64,000 bases of DNA, from assembly GCA_949825045.1 (NCBI GenBank), contig OX463816.1, forward strand, positions 17,913,579 through 17,977,578. Direction: 5' to 3'. Source of the DNA: Argyresthia goedartella. Taxonomy: Eukaryota > Arthropoda > Insecta > Lepidoptera > Argyresthiidae. The notes beneath the pieces were generated by a model that was not told the origin of the DNA, made no database searches, and saw only the letters and a program-made list of their open reading frames with translations. Within the stretch, counting starts at the first letter, position 1. The number at the start of each line of letters is the position of its first letter. The translations under genes and the position numbers were made by a program. Shown piece after piece: positions 31,083 to 43,332 of this stretch.

Positions 31083-31213
31083 GTTACGGCTAAAACAAGG
31101 TGTGAAACTAAACTTAAGTTTAGCCGGCTAGTCTAAGATTAATTTCGAGCCTCGGCTAATGTCCGAAATATTTTTTAAGACGTAAAATTCTTCAGACGTA
31201 AAGGAAATTAAAT
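31083..31213 (+). pseudogene. Inverted piece of the same degenerate LINE, left part
   Basis: On the plus strand it reads SKINFEPRLMSEIFFKT, a stop, then NSSDVKEIK, and after removal of the BEL/Pao insertion it continues at 43289 as VPQGSVLGPLLFIIY. It begins with a 37-bp sequence (TGTTACGGCTAAAAC...) that recurs at 43333. Confidence 0.65.
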
Positions 31214-31218
31214 ATGGT

Positions 31219-31782
31219 TGATTGATTTCCACGCCTACCGAACGGCGTGGAATCCTGAGGGGGCTGGGTTTTTGCCAGCACGGGAGAAAAGAAGTGAATG
31301 AATTTTTACTGACCTTGTCGTCGCAGACTGGTAGAAAGCTCGATTCGAGACAGGAATGCGGGAGAGGAGACAGTTTTGGGATAGGAGAGGAATCGAAACC
31401 TTGCCGTCGCTGCCGACGCTGTCGCCGGTGTGCTGCCTGCCGACACGTGGAGTCGCCGCTACCGATACGACGATGTCCAATCAACAGAGATCACTTGACC
31501 GCTGACGCGAATCTACTTATTTCCCGACGATGTAGATGATTAACACTCCGACCAGGCCCGACGCCTGTATTTGGTAATTGTTACACCGAATTACAATCAC
31601 TGGCCCGACGCCTGAGAAGACATGTTCTCCCGACGAGAAAAGAATAAAGATAACCTCCAATTTTTTCCTCTCGTTGGTACGAGTGACAGCTGCGGTCCGT
31701 TTCCGCTTAGTGATGTCCCGATTACTCGCGGTCGATCCGCGCAACAAAAAACCGGTGCGTTCCGAAGCATAAATATTAAACA
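31219..31782 (-). repeat. BEL/Pao element 2, 3' LTR
   Basis: 564 bp, starting TGATTGATTTCC and ending AAATATTAAACA on the plus strand. It differs from the 5' LTR by a 4-bp deletion and a handful of point differences. Confidence 0.92.
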
Positions 31783-31813
31783 GTCACCCGCCCGGACAGG
31801 CCCGAACCTGTCC

Positions 31814-33103
31814 CTAATCAATAGGAAGGCGAGAAAGTGTTGCGACCGCTCTCTTGAGGACCGAGTCCCCCACCTTGACTTCTGCTGATCGAGGCGTACC
31901 ATCCCGACCCGTGTACAAATTGACGATCCGTCCTCGCCTCCATCTCAATGATGGCAGGTTCGCATCCTTAATCAGCACCAAATCACCGACTTGAGGGGGG
32001 CTCGTCCGGTCAGTCCACTTAAGGCGCTGCTGCAAGATGTGCAAGTACTCAAGGGACCACCGTTTCCAAAAATCTTGAGCCATCTGCTGCAACATCAGCC
32101 ACCTAGTTAACCGACTTAACTTAACATCACCGAATGGGTATTCTGGCAGGGCGTTAAGGGGCTGACCTATCAGGAAGTGACCCGGCGTCAACGCTTCCAA
32201 ATCATTTGGATCCGAACTGAGCGGGCACAACGGACGCGAGTTCTGTGTCATTTCAATTTTACAGAACAGCGTCGCAAGCTCTTCAAAGCGTTGAGAGGTC
32301 TCACCGATGATACTCGTCAGGTGCGACTTAGCCGATTTAACCGCAGCCTCAAAAATTCCTCCCCAATGAGGACATCCCGGCGGACTGAAATCCCATTCAA
32401 TCCCACGTCGGGAGCAAGCCGTACCGATGGCGTCCTGGTTACCGTTCAGGAATTGAGTGACCTCCTGCAGATATCGCCTGGCTCCGACAAAATTTGTGCC
32501 GTTGTCCGAACGGATTAATGTCGGGAGGCCCCTTCGTGAGACGAACCGATCTAGACATGCGATAAATGCCTCTGTAGTGAGGTCACTGACCACCTCCAAG
32601 TGGACTGCCTTCGTGGCCAAGCACACGAAGACGCACAGGTATGCCTTCACTAATCTGGCGTTCCGTAGCTGTGAAGACTTGACCATGAATGGTCCCGCGA
32701 AATCCGTTCCGACACCCGCAAAGGGCCGGATTTCGTTAACCCTATCCGAGGGCAAATCGCCCATCTGGGGCTGCATCGTAGCCGCCTTGGCCCGATAACA
32801 AGGCAGGCACCGAAATACGACGCTACGCACTAAGCGTCTTCCCGATAGAATCCAGAACTCGCGCTGGAGAAACGCCATCAAGGCGTGGCATCCGATATGC
32901 CCATTCCGAATGTGTCGATCCTGTATCAACAGTTCGACCAACTTCCCTTTCCTAGGGAGTAACAACGGGTGGCGAGCCGCATAAGGCAGGTTGGCATTCC
33001 GCAGCCGACCTCCTACCCTCAGCAATCCTTGAGGGTCAATAAACGGGTTGAGCCGAGCCACAGCTCCCCTCAGTTGGACGCGTCCGCGTCTCAGAATGTC
33101 CAA
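31814..33103 (-). pseudogene. BEL/Pao element 2 integrase
   Basis: 429 codons. It has the HHCC finger (HIRNGHIGCHALMAFLQREF, then RCLPC), the DDE core (VGTDFAGPF, IRSDNGTNF, GGIFEAAVK) and a C-terminal DNA-binding tail ending RLPID. Integrase joins the cDNA to host DNA. This frame is offset from the RT frame at about 33105, so it is cut off from the rest of Pol. Confidence 0.9.
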
Positions 33104-33110
33104 TTCGGAC

Positions 33111-34547
33111 TTAAAGTGCCATTGGCCAATCCGATTCGGCTTGAGTCAACCATTTTGGACCCCACCACAAGGGATGTCCAACCAACTCCGGAGCGTGACA
33201 CCCACGAGACGCACAGTCTGCTGGGTTCATTTCCCCTGGAACATGTCTCCAGATTAAGGGAACCTCCGAATTCAAAATCTGCGAAACCCGATTCGCCACA
33301 AAAATCTCCAGCTTGTGAACTGAAGCCTTCAGCCAGCATAACACGATCTGGCTGTCCGTCCAAGCGTAGACCGTATCTTCTAACGCTATTGACCCACGAA
33401 GAACCGTCATCGTGTGGTTGAGCAGACGAGACAGGAGAGCCGCTCCCGAAAGCTCTAACTTGGGAATGGTCAGGCGAGTGCGCAACGGCGCAACCTTGCT
33501 CTTGGCCATGACCAACCGCACATCAACCTCCCCCGAGGAGTCGACCGTACGCAGATACACCGCAGCTCCGTAGCCCTTCTCCGAGGCATCGCAAAACCCA
33601 TGCAGGGTGGCGGTGTATCGTTTGGTGGGGACCAACCTCCGTGGCAGTGAAATCCGATTGATGCCAGGGAGGGTCGAAAAGAACGAGTCCCACTCTGAGC
33701 TCAATGACCCGCCGATCGGGTCGTCCCATTTCAGCTCAGCAGACCACAATTGCTGCATAAAACACTTGAGCTGAAATGTTACCGGGGTGATCCACCCGTT
33801 TGGATCAAATGTCCTAGCCACCGTTGAAAGGACGTTCCGTTTCGTCCAGACCTTCGGGGAGTCCAACTCGACCCGATACGAAAACATGTCTGACACCGGC
33901 TGGTACTGGACGCCTAATACCGACAACATATTTGGATTTTCCAAATTTTCAAAAATGTGGGGATCCTGCTGGTGGTCATCCGGAAGACCAGTCAGTAACT
34001 CTGGAGAGTTCGACATCCATTTCCGGAGCTCGTAACCTCCACCCCGTAAGAGCTCAACTAGCTCGTCCCGTCGAGCGAGCGCCTCCTCTACTGAATCTGC
34101 ACCGGTACAGACATCGTCCACGTAGAGATCCTGCTCCAGGATCGCTGCTCCTCTAGGGAAGTTTAACCGTTCTCGATCCGCTAACTCCCGCAGAGTGCGA
34201 ATCGCCAAATAAGGACTAGACCGTAGCCCGTACGTGCTGGTGTTCAGCTCGTACACCCTGATGGGCTGATCTGGGCTCTCTCGCCACAGTATCAGCTGAT
34301 ACCGTCTATCGTCAGGGTGAATGACCGTCTGTCTAAACATCATCCGGATGTCAGCTACAAACACAACATTGTGTCGACGGAGCCGTGTGATAACATCCGC
34401 GATGTCATGGTTCAACTTCGGCCCCGAATGCAAACACTGGTTCAGGTTCATGCCGTTAGATGTTGATGCCGATCCATCGAAGACTACCCGTATTTTGCCC
34501 TCCGGGGTCCTCAAGACCGCGTGATGGGGCAGGAAGCAGTGGTCTTC
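33111..34547 (-). pseudogene. BEL/Pao element 2 reverse transcriptase-RNase H
   Basis: It begins at the LINE junction with EDHCFLPHHAVLRTPEGK, typical of the BEL RT start, and has LYVDDVCTG (the YxDD site), the CDASEKGYGAAVYLR and WTDSQIVLCWL RNase H motifs, and ends near NPADCASRG. The frame apparently running upstream of 34547 on this strand lies in the inserted LINE. Confidence 0.9.
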
Positions 34548-36181
34548 TAAAAAGCTTGAGAGCCAAGAACTCACAGCTTAGAGATAGTGTGTCTACTTTG
34601 CGAGAAACACACGAGGAGTCGCAAAATGAGATTCAAAGATTGGAAAAACTTGTGGAATCTTTTGACACCCTGCGCACTGACCTTGCTTCTGCTTGTGATC
34701 GCAGTAAATTCCTCCAATACCAACTGAATGAGGCAAACTTGAAGTTGACTGATATGTGCATAGAAAAAGAGTACAACGAATCTCGCCACATTACCTCTAT
34801 CCAACAAGAACTAGAAGTAGCCAACCTAAGCACTATTGTTCAAGGCATGCAGACAAGCAGCAGAAAAATTAAAAAATATTTTAAATTAAATAAATTCATG
34901 AAGAAAACTAGAGGTAATATAAAAGTACTGAAATTAGCCTTGAAACGGCAATCAAACAGAATATTAAGAATCTCCTTAATGCAAGAGCTCCGGGGAAAAA
35001 ATGTAGGTTTACAGTCGGACCTTCAACATGCCCGAGTAGAAATCCAGCATCTACATGACCTGCTAGCAAATACACTACAATGTTATGCCAAAGAGCAAAG
35101 TGAGTTAGCAGAACTCAGAGCCGCGACGTCTGAGTTAGTACAGCTTCAACGCCAGAATGCGGAATTGGTGGGCGTTCTAATTGAGAATGAGGAGAATGAG
35201 ACCAGCAAGGAGGACGAGCCCACATCACTAACTTTGGTCTCGACCCCCCTCAACGAGAGTGTTGCAGCGTCCACCGCTGCCCCAACCAAAAAACAGCGTC
35301 GCCGTCGTCGACGAGGACACACCTCGCAGCTCAACAGCGCGAGCACCGCGCCGCTCGCTGTCCCTGCTGAGGCGTGTGTCATGCCGCAAGCTGCCCCGAG
35401 GGCCGCGCCGTTCGCCGTTGCGCACGTTGCGACGCTCGCTGCCGCGAATGCCGCGCCAACCGCCGCCACGTGCATCAAACCGCACTCCAACACGTGTGTC
35501 CCGCCACTCACCTCCACTCGTGTACCGCCAGCTACCAAAATATGTGCTCAGAGAAAAACTCTGTTGTTCTCCGACAAAGTAGGTGCAGGATTTGGGACTC
35601 TATTACATAACCGGCTTAACCAAAAAGTAACGAACATTTGCTGTCCAAATAGTTCATTTGTAGATCTAGTGAAGATGATTAGTCGCGGTATCTATGATGA
35701 GTACAGCACTATTGTAATTATGGTAGGAAATCATTCAAACATTAGTCGGAATGATTTGAATAAAAGTGTTGAAACACTTCTAGACTTACATAGTAGGATG
35801 AAATGCAAATTTATACTATGCAATTTTCCATATGCCTGTAATTTGACAAAACTACAGAACAAATCTGTGCATAGAATGAATATTCATTTATTTAATTTAA
35901 CATGTCATCACAGCGATGCTATTTTATATTTCGACATGAATAATTTTATTCATAACTTTACTCTGACACGGGATACATTGTACCTGTCTAATAAATATAG
36001 AAAATTAGTAGCTACATTGTTAGCTTATAATATTTGCGACGCAGCTATAGTTGGTTTAACTAAGTTCAACTTGACATCAGCTTATTTTAAGAGTAATATG
36101 ACATGCACCCCTATTGGGAATTCACCTGTTAATTATACTTTGCATGCAACATTGGAATCTGTTCCAAGTAATTTAAATTAG
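34548..36181 (+). pseudogene. LINE ORF1, 5'-truncated (coiled coil, SGNH-like end)
   Basis: Open from the junction with no ATG of its own. The N-terminal part is a long coiled coil (SLRAKNSQLRDSVSTLRETH ...), then a basic patch (KKQRRRRRRGHTSQ) followed by alanine/proline-rich linker, then a globular domain (IVIMVGNHSNISRNDLNKSV ... TLYLSNKYRKLVATLL). That last part resembles a degenerate SGNH/esterase domain of CR1-type ORF1 proteins. ORF1 proteins bind the LINE RNA. Confidence 0.75.
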
Positions 36182-36228
36182 TTCATAAGACAATAGAGGA
36201 AATCTCTAGCATACAAGAACCACTAAAT

Positions 36229-39084
36229 ATGTCAAAATGTAAGCCCCAGTTAAATATTGCCCATCAAAACATCCAGGGGCTACCTGGCAAAGAACTTGTA
36301 TTAGAATTATTTCTAAAAAATTCTGACATTGATATTATTTGTGTTACTGAACACTGGTTGAAGGAAAATATGATGTCTTTTAACATAAATAATTACAAAA
36401 TTGTCAGTTGTTACAATAGAAAGACTGCTGATAGAGGTGGTTCTTTAATCTTAGTGAAAAATAATATTAAAGTGAAACAACGGAAAGATATTCTTGCACT
36501 TACTGTTGAAAGACAAATAGAGGTATCCTGTGTTGAGTTAGATAGCCATATTATTGTTTGTGTCTACAGGCCACCGAGGGATGAAAAAGGCCATGGCAAT
36601 CTCGAAATATTTGAGAAAATTATGGAGGAAGCCCTCATTAAACTTTGTAATAACAGAAAAAAGTTAATTATTTGTGGCGATCTTAATGTAGATCTGCTTG
36701 TAGATACAACACTGAAGCGACGATTAATAACTCTGTTCAAATCATTTAATTTATGTCATGTATTTCTAGAGCCGACTAGAATTACACTTACCAGCCAAAC
36801 TTGCTTAGATAACGTTTTTTGTGACTGTGCATTCACAAGTAAAGGTGTAATTAACTGTTTACCCTCCGATCACAGTGGTCAAACAGTTTCATTCCCAATT
36901 ACTATTAAGGATAAGACTGGTCCATCATTTTATAGGCCTATTACATCCCATAGACTAGAGACATATACGAAAAACTTAGATATAAACTTGCCAGTACCGG
37001 ATTTTAATGAACAGAACCCAAACAAAATCTACTCAGACTTCTTCAACATTATTCAGACAGAATTCAATTAAGTTTTCAAATTAAAGAAAGTCAGTGACTA
37101 CAACGGTAAATCTAAATTTAATGACTGGGCAACGTTTGGAATTCGTAAAAGTAGAGTTATCTTGTATGACCTTTATGATCAAAAAACCTATAACTTCGAT
37201 CGAAAATTTCATGACTATGTTAAAAAATATTCCAAAACTTTCAAGTTGGTTTGTAGAACTGCAAAAACTTTACACATTAATAGAAAAATTCAAAATTCAA
37301 ATAATAGAATGAAAACAGTTTGGCAAATAATAAACCGCGAAACTGGCAAAGTTATAACAAGGGACAGTGATTTCTGCCTAAAGATAGGTGATGATGTTGT
37401 TAAATCCAACGCTGATGTTGCTCGAGCTTTTGAAACATTCTTCACCAATGTACCCGTACTCACAACGGACCGTCTAAATTCATCTCCATTTGAAGCAGAG
37501 ACTTTATTAAAAAATAACACTAGCGTCAGTAATGTATATTTAAAATTTCATCATGTATATCCCCAGGACATTGTCAAAACGTTTAAATTACTTAACTTAA
37601 AAAATACGGAAGACCTGTGGGGTATATCAGTCAAAGTCATTGGTTCAGTAATTCTAGTTATAGCCCAACACTTAGCTTATATATTCAATAAATGTGTTGA
37701 CGATGGGGCTTTTCCAGACCTCATGAAACACAGTAAACTTATACCGCTGTTCAAGTCGGGAGATAAGGGCGATCCTTCAAATTTCAGACCAATATCTGTT
37801 CTTCCAACACTAAGTAAAATATTTGAAAAGATTATACTCAATCAAATGCTCTCACACTTCAACCGTACAAAACAACTCCACGCTAAATAATATGGTTTCA
37901 CTAGAACTACGGATGCAGGTATTACCCTTGTATCTCATATTTATTCTGCATGGGAGGCCGCACAGGATGCTATCGGAGTTTTTTGCGACCTGTCGAAGGC
38001 GTTTGATTGTGTTGATCATAATACGCTATTAATTAAATTAAATCATTACGGAGTTAGAAATAAAGCGTTGGATCTACTAAGATCATACCTAAGCAATAGA
38101 ATTCAAAAGGCAGAAGTTAACGGCGTAAAATCTGATGGATCGGGTGTTAAAATTGGCGTTCCACAAGGTTCTATATTAGGCCCTTTCTTATTCCTGGTAT
38201 ATATTAATGATCTGCCTTTCATGGTGGAGAAATTAACTGACATAGTGTTGTTTGCTGATGATACTTCAATGGTCTTCAAAATTGAAAGACAAAAAGGAGA
38301 TTTTGATGATGTTAATGGTGTATTGTCTTTAACCTTTAATTGGTTCACAGTTAATAATTTATTGTTAAACGCTGGTAAAACCAAGTGTATCAAATTCTCA
38401 CTTCCAAATGTCAGGCAAGTTGAGACCAGTTTGGTGTTAGACAACAGCACGTTAGAATTGGTAAATGATACGAAGTTTCTTGGAATAACCATTGATAGCA
38501 AATTGCAGTGGGGACCCCACATAGATAAATTGGCTGGTAAATTAAGTTCTGCGGCTTACGCTGTTAGGAACATCAGACAAAGCACGGATGTGGCTACATC
38601 TAGGCTAGTATATTTTAGTTACTTTCATAGTGTGATGTCCTATGGTATCTTGTTGTGGGGGAAAGCAGCGGATATTCAAACTATTTTTATTTTACAGAAA
38701 AGAGCTATTCGAGCAATTTATAATTTAAAACGAACAGACTCCTTAAGAGAGCTTTTTAAAGAAATTGACATACTAACAGTAGCTAGTGAATTTATTTTCG
38801 AAAATATAATGTATGTACGCAAGAACCTTACAACATTTTCCAAACTTAGCGACAGCTGTAATGTTAACCTAAGAAATAATCACAGACTATGTGCGCCCCG
38901 TTTTAGACTCGCGAAGGTTAGCAATTCTTTCAAGGGTCAGTGCATTCTCTACTACAATAAGATACCTCTGGAGACTTTGAAATTGCCATTTGAGCAATTT
39001 AAAAAGCACGTTAAAGCGACTTTGTCGAAAAAGGGATATTACAATGTTCAAGATTACTTAAATGACAGGACTGTATGGGGTTAA
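36229..39084 (+). pseudogene. LINE ORF2, endonuclease-reverse transcriptase with two stops
   Basis: A single frame of 952 codons broken by TAA at 37069 and TAA at 37888. It has an APE-type endonuclease at the N-terminus (NIAHQNIQG, VTEHWL, VYRPPRDEKG, IICGDLNVD, SDHSGQ) and reverse transcriptase (NFRPISVLPTLSKIFEK, CDLSKAFDCVDHN, GVPQGSILGPFLFLVYIND, FADDTSMVF). It would nick target DNA and prime cDNA there. Inactive as it stands. Confidence 0.93.
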
Positions 39085-39350
39085 TCTGGCTCAACACAGA
39101 CCTTGCTGTTAATAATTTTGTAATTATTTATTCCTGCTTATTAATCATAACAATTAAATTTTTCATATTTGTATTAGTTAAGCACAACCTATTTTTAAAA
39201 GAGATCTAAAAATAAATCTGTGGGAGTTTCTACGCCCTTCTTCTCCCACAGTGGTCCAATGTAGAGAAGAGGCAAAAAATGACGTTTGCTAAGTATATGT
39301 AAATATCTACAGTAATAAAGTACTTTGACTATTGACTATTGACTATTGAC

Positions 39351-40340
39351 TTCACGCTTCCAGTCGATACCCGAAACCGACATTTGGCCGAGCGACTCGT
39401 ATTCCCGCATGAAGTCGACGTACTTCTGCCGGAAAATCCCGTAACGCTTCATGCGTCGTTCCATCGACAGAAGCCGCGTCTCGGCTGCATGGTGTGAACT
39501 GCCCAGCGGCGGGCGATCACTCCGAAATGGAAGACGTGTGAGAAATCGACCTGACCGAAGGCGACCAGTATTGTTCCGATAAAACTATTCACACTCTTCT
39601 TCAACCGGGTCCAACCGGGCGGACCGTAGGTGGTTCCTCCACCTCCCAAAACTTCTGTATCACCTCCGAAAGTACAGAACCGAATAAGGGACTACGAGTC
39701 GCTAGGCGTGGGGCAGCCGGCATGACCGGACCCATTACCGCATGGCCCAGTCTGGTGTTGACCGAAACCAGACCAGTCGCCTGCAACACGTGGACACCTG
39801 GCATTAACAGGTATCCCAAGGCATCGACACCCAATAAAATGTCTACTGGGCCCGGAATATCAAACTCCGGGTCAGCCAGTGACAACCCAGCGACCAACTG
39901 TCGCACCGAGGGCGACAACCGTACGTGAGGGTGTGAGCCCATCACATTAGGCATGACTAATGCCGTGACCGTCAGATTCACCGATGAATCCACCCGTGAC
40001 GAGAGAGTAATCCGACATACTCCCTTAACGGAACCGACTTCCGTGTTCCCAATTCCCCGAATGGAATGTGGATACTCCCTTACCGAAATGCCCAACCGTC
40101 TTACTAGGTTGCACGAGACTAAGCACCCCTGGGCCCCCGAGTCCAATAGTGCTCGTGCCACACAAGATTTGCCGTCCGACCTCCACGCTATCACCGAGGC
40201 GGTGGGGAGCATGACCGTCTGTGGAGTGGCGGCACCCTGTAAGTGGGCGGCGTGTCCCTAGCGGGAACCTCCGAGGGATCCGAACCCGCTGGGACCCCCG
40301 TCGGCCTGGTAACTCGGGTGCTGATATGCCACCGGTGGCA
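39351..40340 (-). pseudogene. BEL/Pao element 2 protease region, frameshifted
   Basis: The clearest stretch (39601-40212) holds the aspartic protease: VARALLDSGAQGCLVSCNLV. Upstream a stop at 40258 and a frame change around 40.34-40.5 kb separate it from Gag; downstream at least two frame changes lead to YVDFMREYESLGQMSVSG and DWKR, where the LINE has inserted. Confidence 0.88.
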
Positions 40341-40342
40341 TA

Positions 40343-42007
40343 TCAGACCGCATGTACATCAGGGGGTCCCAAACCGCATAATAGGCCCCTCGCTGTCCCG
40401 GTACCCGACCATACCGGACTGTGAACGGTGTGCCCGGTGGCCACCGTGGTTGGAGGGGGGAGAGCGGATCCAACCTGGGGCGCTCTAGGAATGGGGGCGA
40501 CATCCGACTGCTCGCCTCCCTGTTCGCCTCCCAGAGCGACGGGCAGGGTGGCGCAGAAGGTGGTGGGCTCCCAGCCTTCGCGCTGATCCTTGACAGCGGC
40601 GACCGAACCCCGGCTATCCCGCCTGTTACCCCTCGCGCTGCCCCCTTCCCCTCGGGGGGGGTCCCGTCCGCGGGTACCCCAGTCACCCCGTTGGTGACTC
40701 CCGTTGCCCGGAGGGGGACTGGGTCCGGCCCTGGTTGGGCCCTGTGACCGACCAACCTGAGTCCGGCCCTGGTGACCGTCCGAAGGGCCTGACCGGTTCA
40801 GGCACAACACGACGTGGTGCCTGCCACCGCAGCACTCACAGGGGGACGCGCGTGAGCACTCGCTCAGCGGGTGCGGCCCCAAACAACCGAAACACAATCG
40901 GTGGCGGAAGACCACCTTCCTGCGGGCAGCCACACCGAGCGCCTTAAAGTTGGCGCAACTGGTCACTTCATGACCGGCACTGTCGCAGTGCACACAGCCG
41001 TCACCCGACGGCGCGGCACTCAATACGCCAAATTGTTTTGACCGCCCACCCCCCCGTGGGGGTGGGAGGCGCGGCCCCTCCCGCATCCACGCGGGTTGGC
41101 GCTGCACACTGGCCTCCGAATCCAATGTGTCGCATCGCCTGAATTCACCCTCCGAAAAATCCGTTAATTGGACGAGCGTGGGCAGTTCCGAGCTACTGCC
41201 CCCATGCAGCTGTTCAAACCGACTTTGAACAGCTGCAGGCAACCGTGACAAAACCATATACAACACAATATATGACCATTGGTCTACCGGCAGACCAAGG
41301 TTCTGAAGGGCCTTAGTGGCCACCAGCACAGGGTTGAGCACATGTACCCGGATGTCAACATCCCGGGTTACTCTTGGGATGCTGAACAGCTTCCCCAGCT
41401 GCGCATCAACCAACCGCCGTTTGTGTTGGTAGCGATCAAACAATATGACCCGGGCAATCTCATAATTGCCCGCCGTGACCGTTAGGTGACCGACCAACTC
41501 CTTTGGTTCACCCCGCAGTGCCATCAATAATTGGGCCAACTTGTAGCCGTTGTCCAGGTCGTCCCGACCGTGGACCAGGCTATCGAATAAATTGATGAAT
41601 GCCGGCCACTCATCAATTGCCCCACCGAAGGCCGGAATCTCCAGGTGTGGCAGCCGTCCAACAACACCCTTAGGGGGCGGGTCTCCGCTACCCTCCCCGC
41701 GGTCATCCCGACGCGACCGCTTAATTTTTTCGGCGCGACGCTCGATGTCGCCCAAGCACTCCATCGCTTGGTCAGCATCCGCGCAGAGCTGCTTCACTGC
41801 AGCCACCGAGGCCTCATCCGTAAGCCCGAGGGCTTCAGCCTCCGCAGCCAGCCGAAACACCTTCCCGACGCGTGTCATTGCGTCCTCCACACGCTTGAGC
41901 AGGACATCATCCATGTCAGGTCGCTCCACATACTTGTGAGTATGGGCGAGCCATCTCATCTCCTCACGGACGCCATACCGCAGTACCGTCAAGGGTGAAG
42001 GTGCCAT
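40343..42007 (-). pseudogene. BEL/Pao element 2 Gag
   Basis: About 554 codons from the ATG at 42007. It has a DUF1759-like part (LPHLEIPAFGGAIDEWPAF) and cysteine-rich knuckles (CVHCDSAGHEVTSC, CFGCLGPHPLSEC, CECCGGRHHVVLC), then a proline/glycine/arginine-rich tail. It is GC-rich, unlike element 1. The frame ends at 40343, before the protease, probably from a frameshift. Confidence 0.88.
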
Positions 42008-42704
42008 GGTTACCAATTCAATTGTTTCTGGTCCTATGCTTCACTACCGAACTAAGCACAGCCAGAGACCAGCACTTTCCCGTCAGCGCTGGGCACAGAA
42101 ATTAAAACTAAGTTGTAAAAACCAAGGCAACCACTAAAACAATTAAATCCTAAACAATATTTAATATGGTCGCCCTGTGGACATACACCTTATAATATAC
42201 ACTCTAAATCAATTAGAGAATGCCACCATAAAACACAATACAAAAATAACCCACAAAACTTGATTATGAAAACAATACAAAATAATAAGTGGCTTCTAGA
42301 AGTGGCCCCTCCGATATGAACCACACTTCCTTTGAGGTCAGCAAAATCAGCTTAATACCCCTTAAATAGCCCGACCCTGCTGTGTAAACCGAAATAACAC
42401 TGCAGTACTACAGTACTACAGAACCCGACGTTCCACCGCAAGTAATACAATCTAGTTACTTCGCAGAATGACTGTTCAATCTTTTATGCGCACAAACAGT
42501 AGTTTCCGACTACAAATTTATTATTGACTAAATTGACACATATACTTTCACTAACCGAAATGAACTTTAATTGTGGTACCGACCACAGACTCATTGCCAA
42601 ACAGATTGCCGGCCAATCTGAGATATTCTTTTCTCCCAACTACAATGTGGCAAAAGGCAACCCTACAACCGTGAATCGATGATTTCCCACTAGGAAAACC
42701 GCGC

Positions 42705-42713
42705 CTGCTACCA
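42705..42713 (-). other. Candidate primer-binding site (element 2)
   Basis: Two bases inside the 5' LTR the element-sense sequence is TGGTAGCAG. That equals the first nine bases of a primer site for initiator tRNA-Met (3' end CTGCTACCA), but the match stops there, so the tRNA is uncertain. Confidence 0.45.
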
Positions 42714-42715
42714 AA

Positions 42716-43283
42716 TGATTAATTTCCACGCCTACCGAACGGCGTGGAATCCTGAGGGGGCTGGGTTTTTGCCAGCACGGGAGAAAAGAAGTGAATGAAT
42801 GTTTACTGACCTTGTCGTCGCAGACTGGTATATCGAAAGCTCGATTCGAGACAGGAATGCGGGAGAGGAGACAGTTTTGGGATAGGAGAGGAATCGAAAC
42901 CTTGCCGTCGCTGCCGACGCTGTTGCCGGTGTGCTGCCTGCCGACACGTGGAGTCGCCGCTACCGATACGACGATGTCCAATCAACAGAGATCACTTGAC
43001 CGCTGACGCGAATCTACTTATTTCCCGACGATGTAGATGATTAACACTCCGACCAGGCCCGACGCCTGTATTTGGTAATTGTTACACCGAATTACAATCA
43101 CTGGCCCGACGCCTGAGAAGACATGTTCTCCCGACGAGAAAAGAATAAAGATAACCTCCAATTTTTTCTTCTCGTTGGTACGAGTGACAGCTGCGGTCCG
43201 TTTCCGCTTAGTGATGTCCCGATTACTCGCGGTCGATCCGCGCAACAAAAAACCGGTGCGTTCCGAAGCATAAATATTAAACA
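42716..43283 (-). repeat. BEL/Pao element 2, 5' LTR
   Basis: 568 bp. It carries TATC where the 3' LTR lacks it (near 42830). It is followed at 43284 by the ATGGT target duplication. Confidence 0.92.
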
Positions 43284-43332
43284 ATGGTGTTCCACAAGGA
43301 TCCGTATTAGGACCTTTGCTATTTATTATATA
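43284..43332 (+). pseudogene. Inverted piece of the degenerate LINE, right part
   Basis: It codes on the plus strand for GVPQGSVLGPLLFIIY, a LINE reverse transcriptase motif, starting in the ATGGT target duplication of BEL element 2 and ending at a tatata boundary. Confidence 0.75.

Larger units (their letters stand above)
34548..39350 (+). mobile_element. CR1-like LINE inserted in BEL/Pao element 2 (5'-truncated)
   Basis: A 4.8-kb non-LTR element opposite to its BEL host. It opens in the middle of ORF1, so it is 5'-truncated, and ends in (TTGACTA) repeats and not poly(A), as CR1-group LINEs do. The flanking BEL sequence resumes with at most TTC duplicated. ORF2 has endonuclease and reverse transcriptase in one frame with two stops. 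The clade is a judgement from the ends and ORF1 type; Jockey-related groups are possible. Confidence 0.88.
31219..43283 (-). mobile_element. BEL/Pao LTR retrotransposon, defective, split by a LINE (element 2)
   Basis: LTRs lie at 31219-31782 and 42716-43283; the target duplication is ATGGT (31214-31218 and 43284-43288). The element is minus-strand, the same direction as ATR. Gag, protease, RT/RNase H and integrase are recognisable but separated by frameshifts and stops, and a 4.8-kb LINE interrupts the region between protease and RT. Without the LINE it is about 7.26 kb. The LTRs differ by a 4-bp indel and a few substitutions, so it is older than element 1. No envelope region follows integrase. 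Confidence 0.95.

Noticed and set aside
31128..31902. Small frames in both strands within the LTR (and their twins at 42.6-43.3 kb)
   Set aside because: They occur identically in both LTR copies, overlap each other in several frames and match no domain.
34460..34547. N-terminal start of the 573-residue plus-strand frame
   Set aside because: These bases are antisense BEL/Pao reverse transcriptase; the LINE ORF1 begins at the junction near 34548 and has lost its own start.
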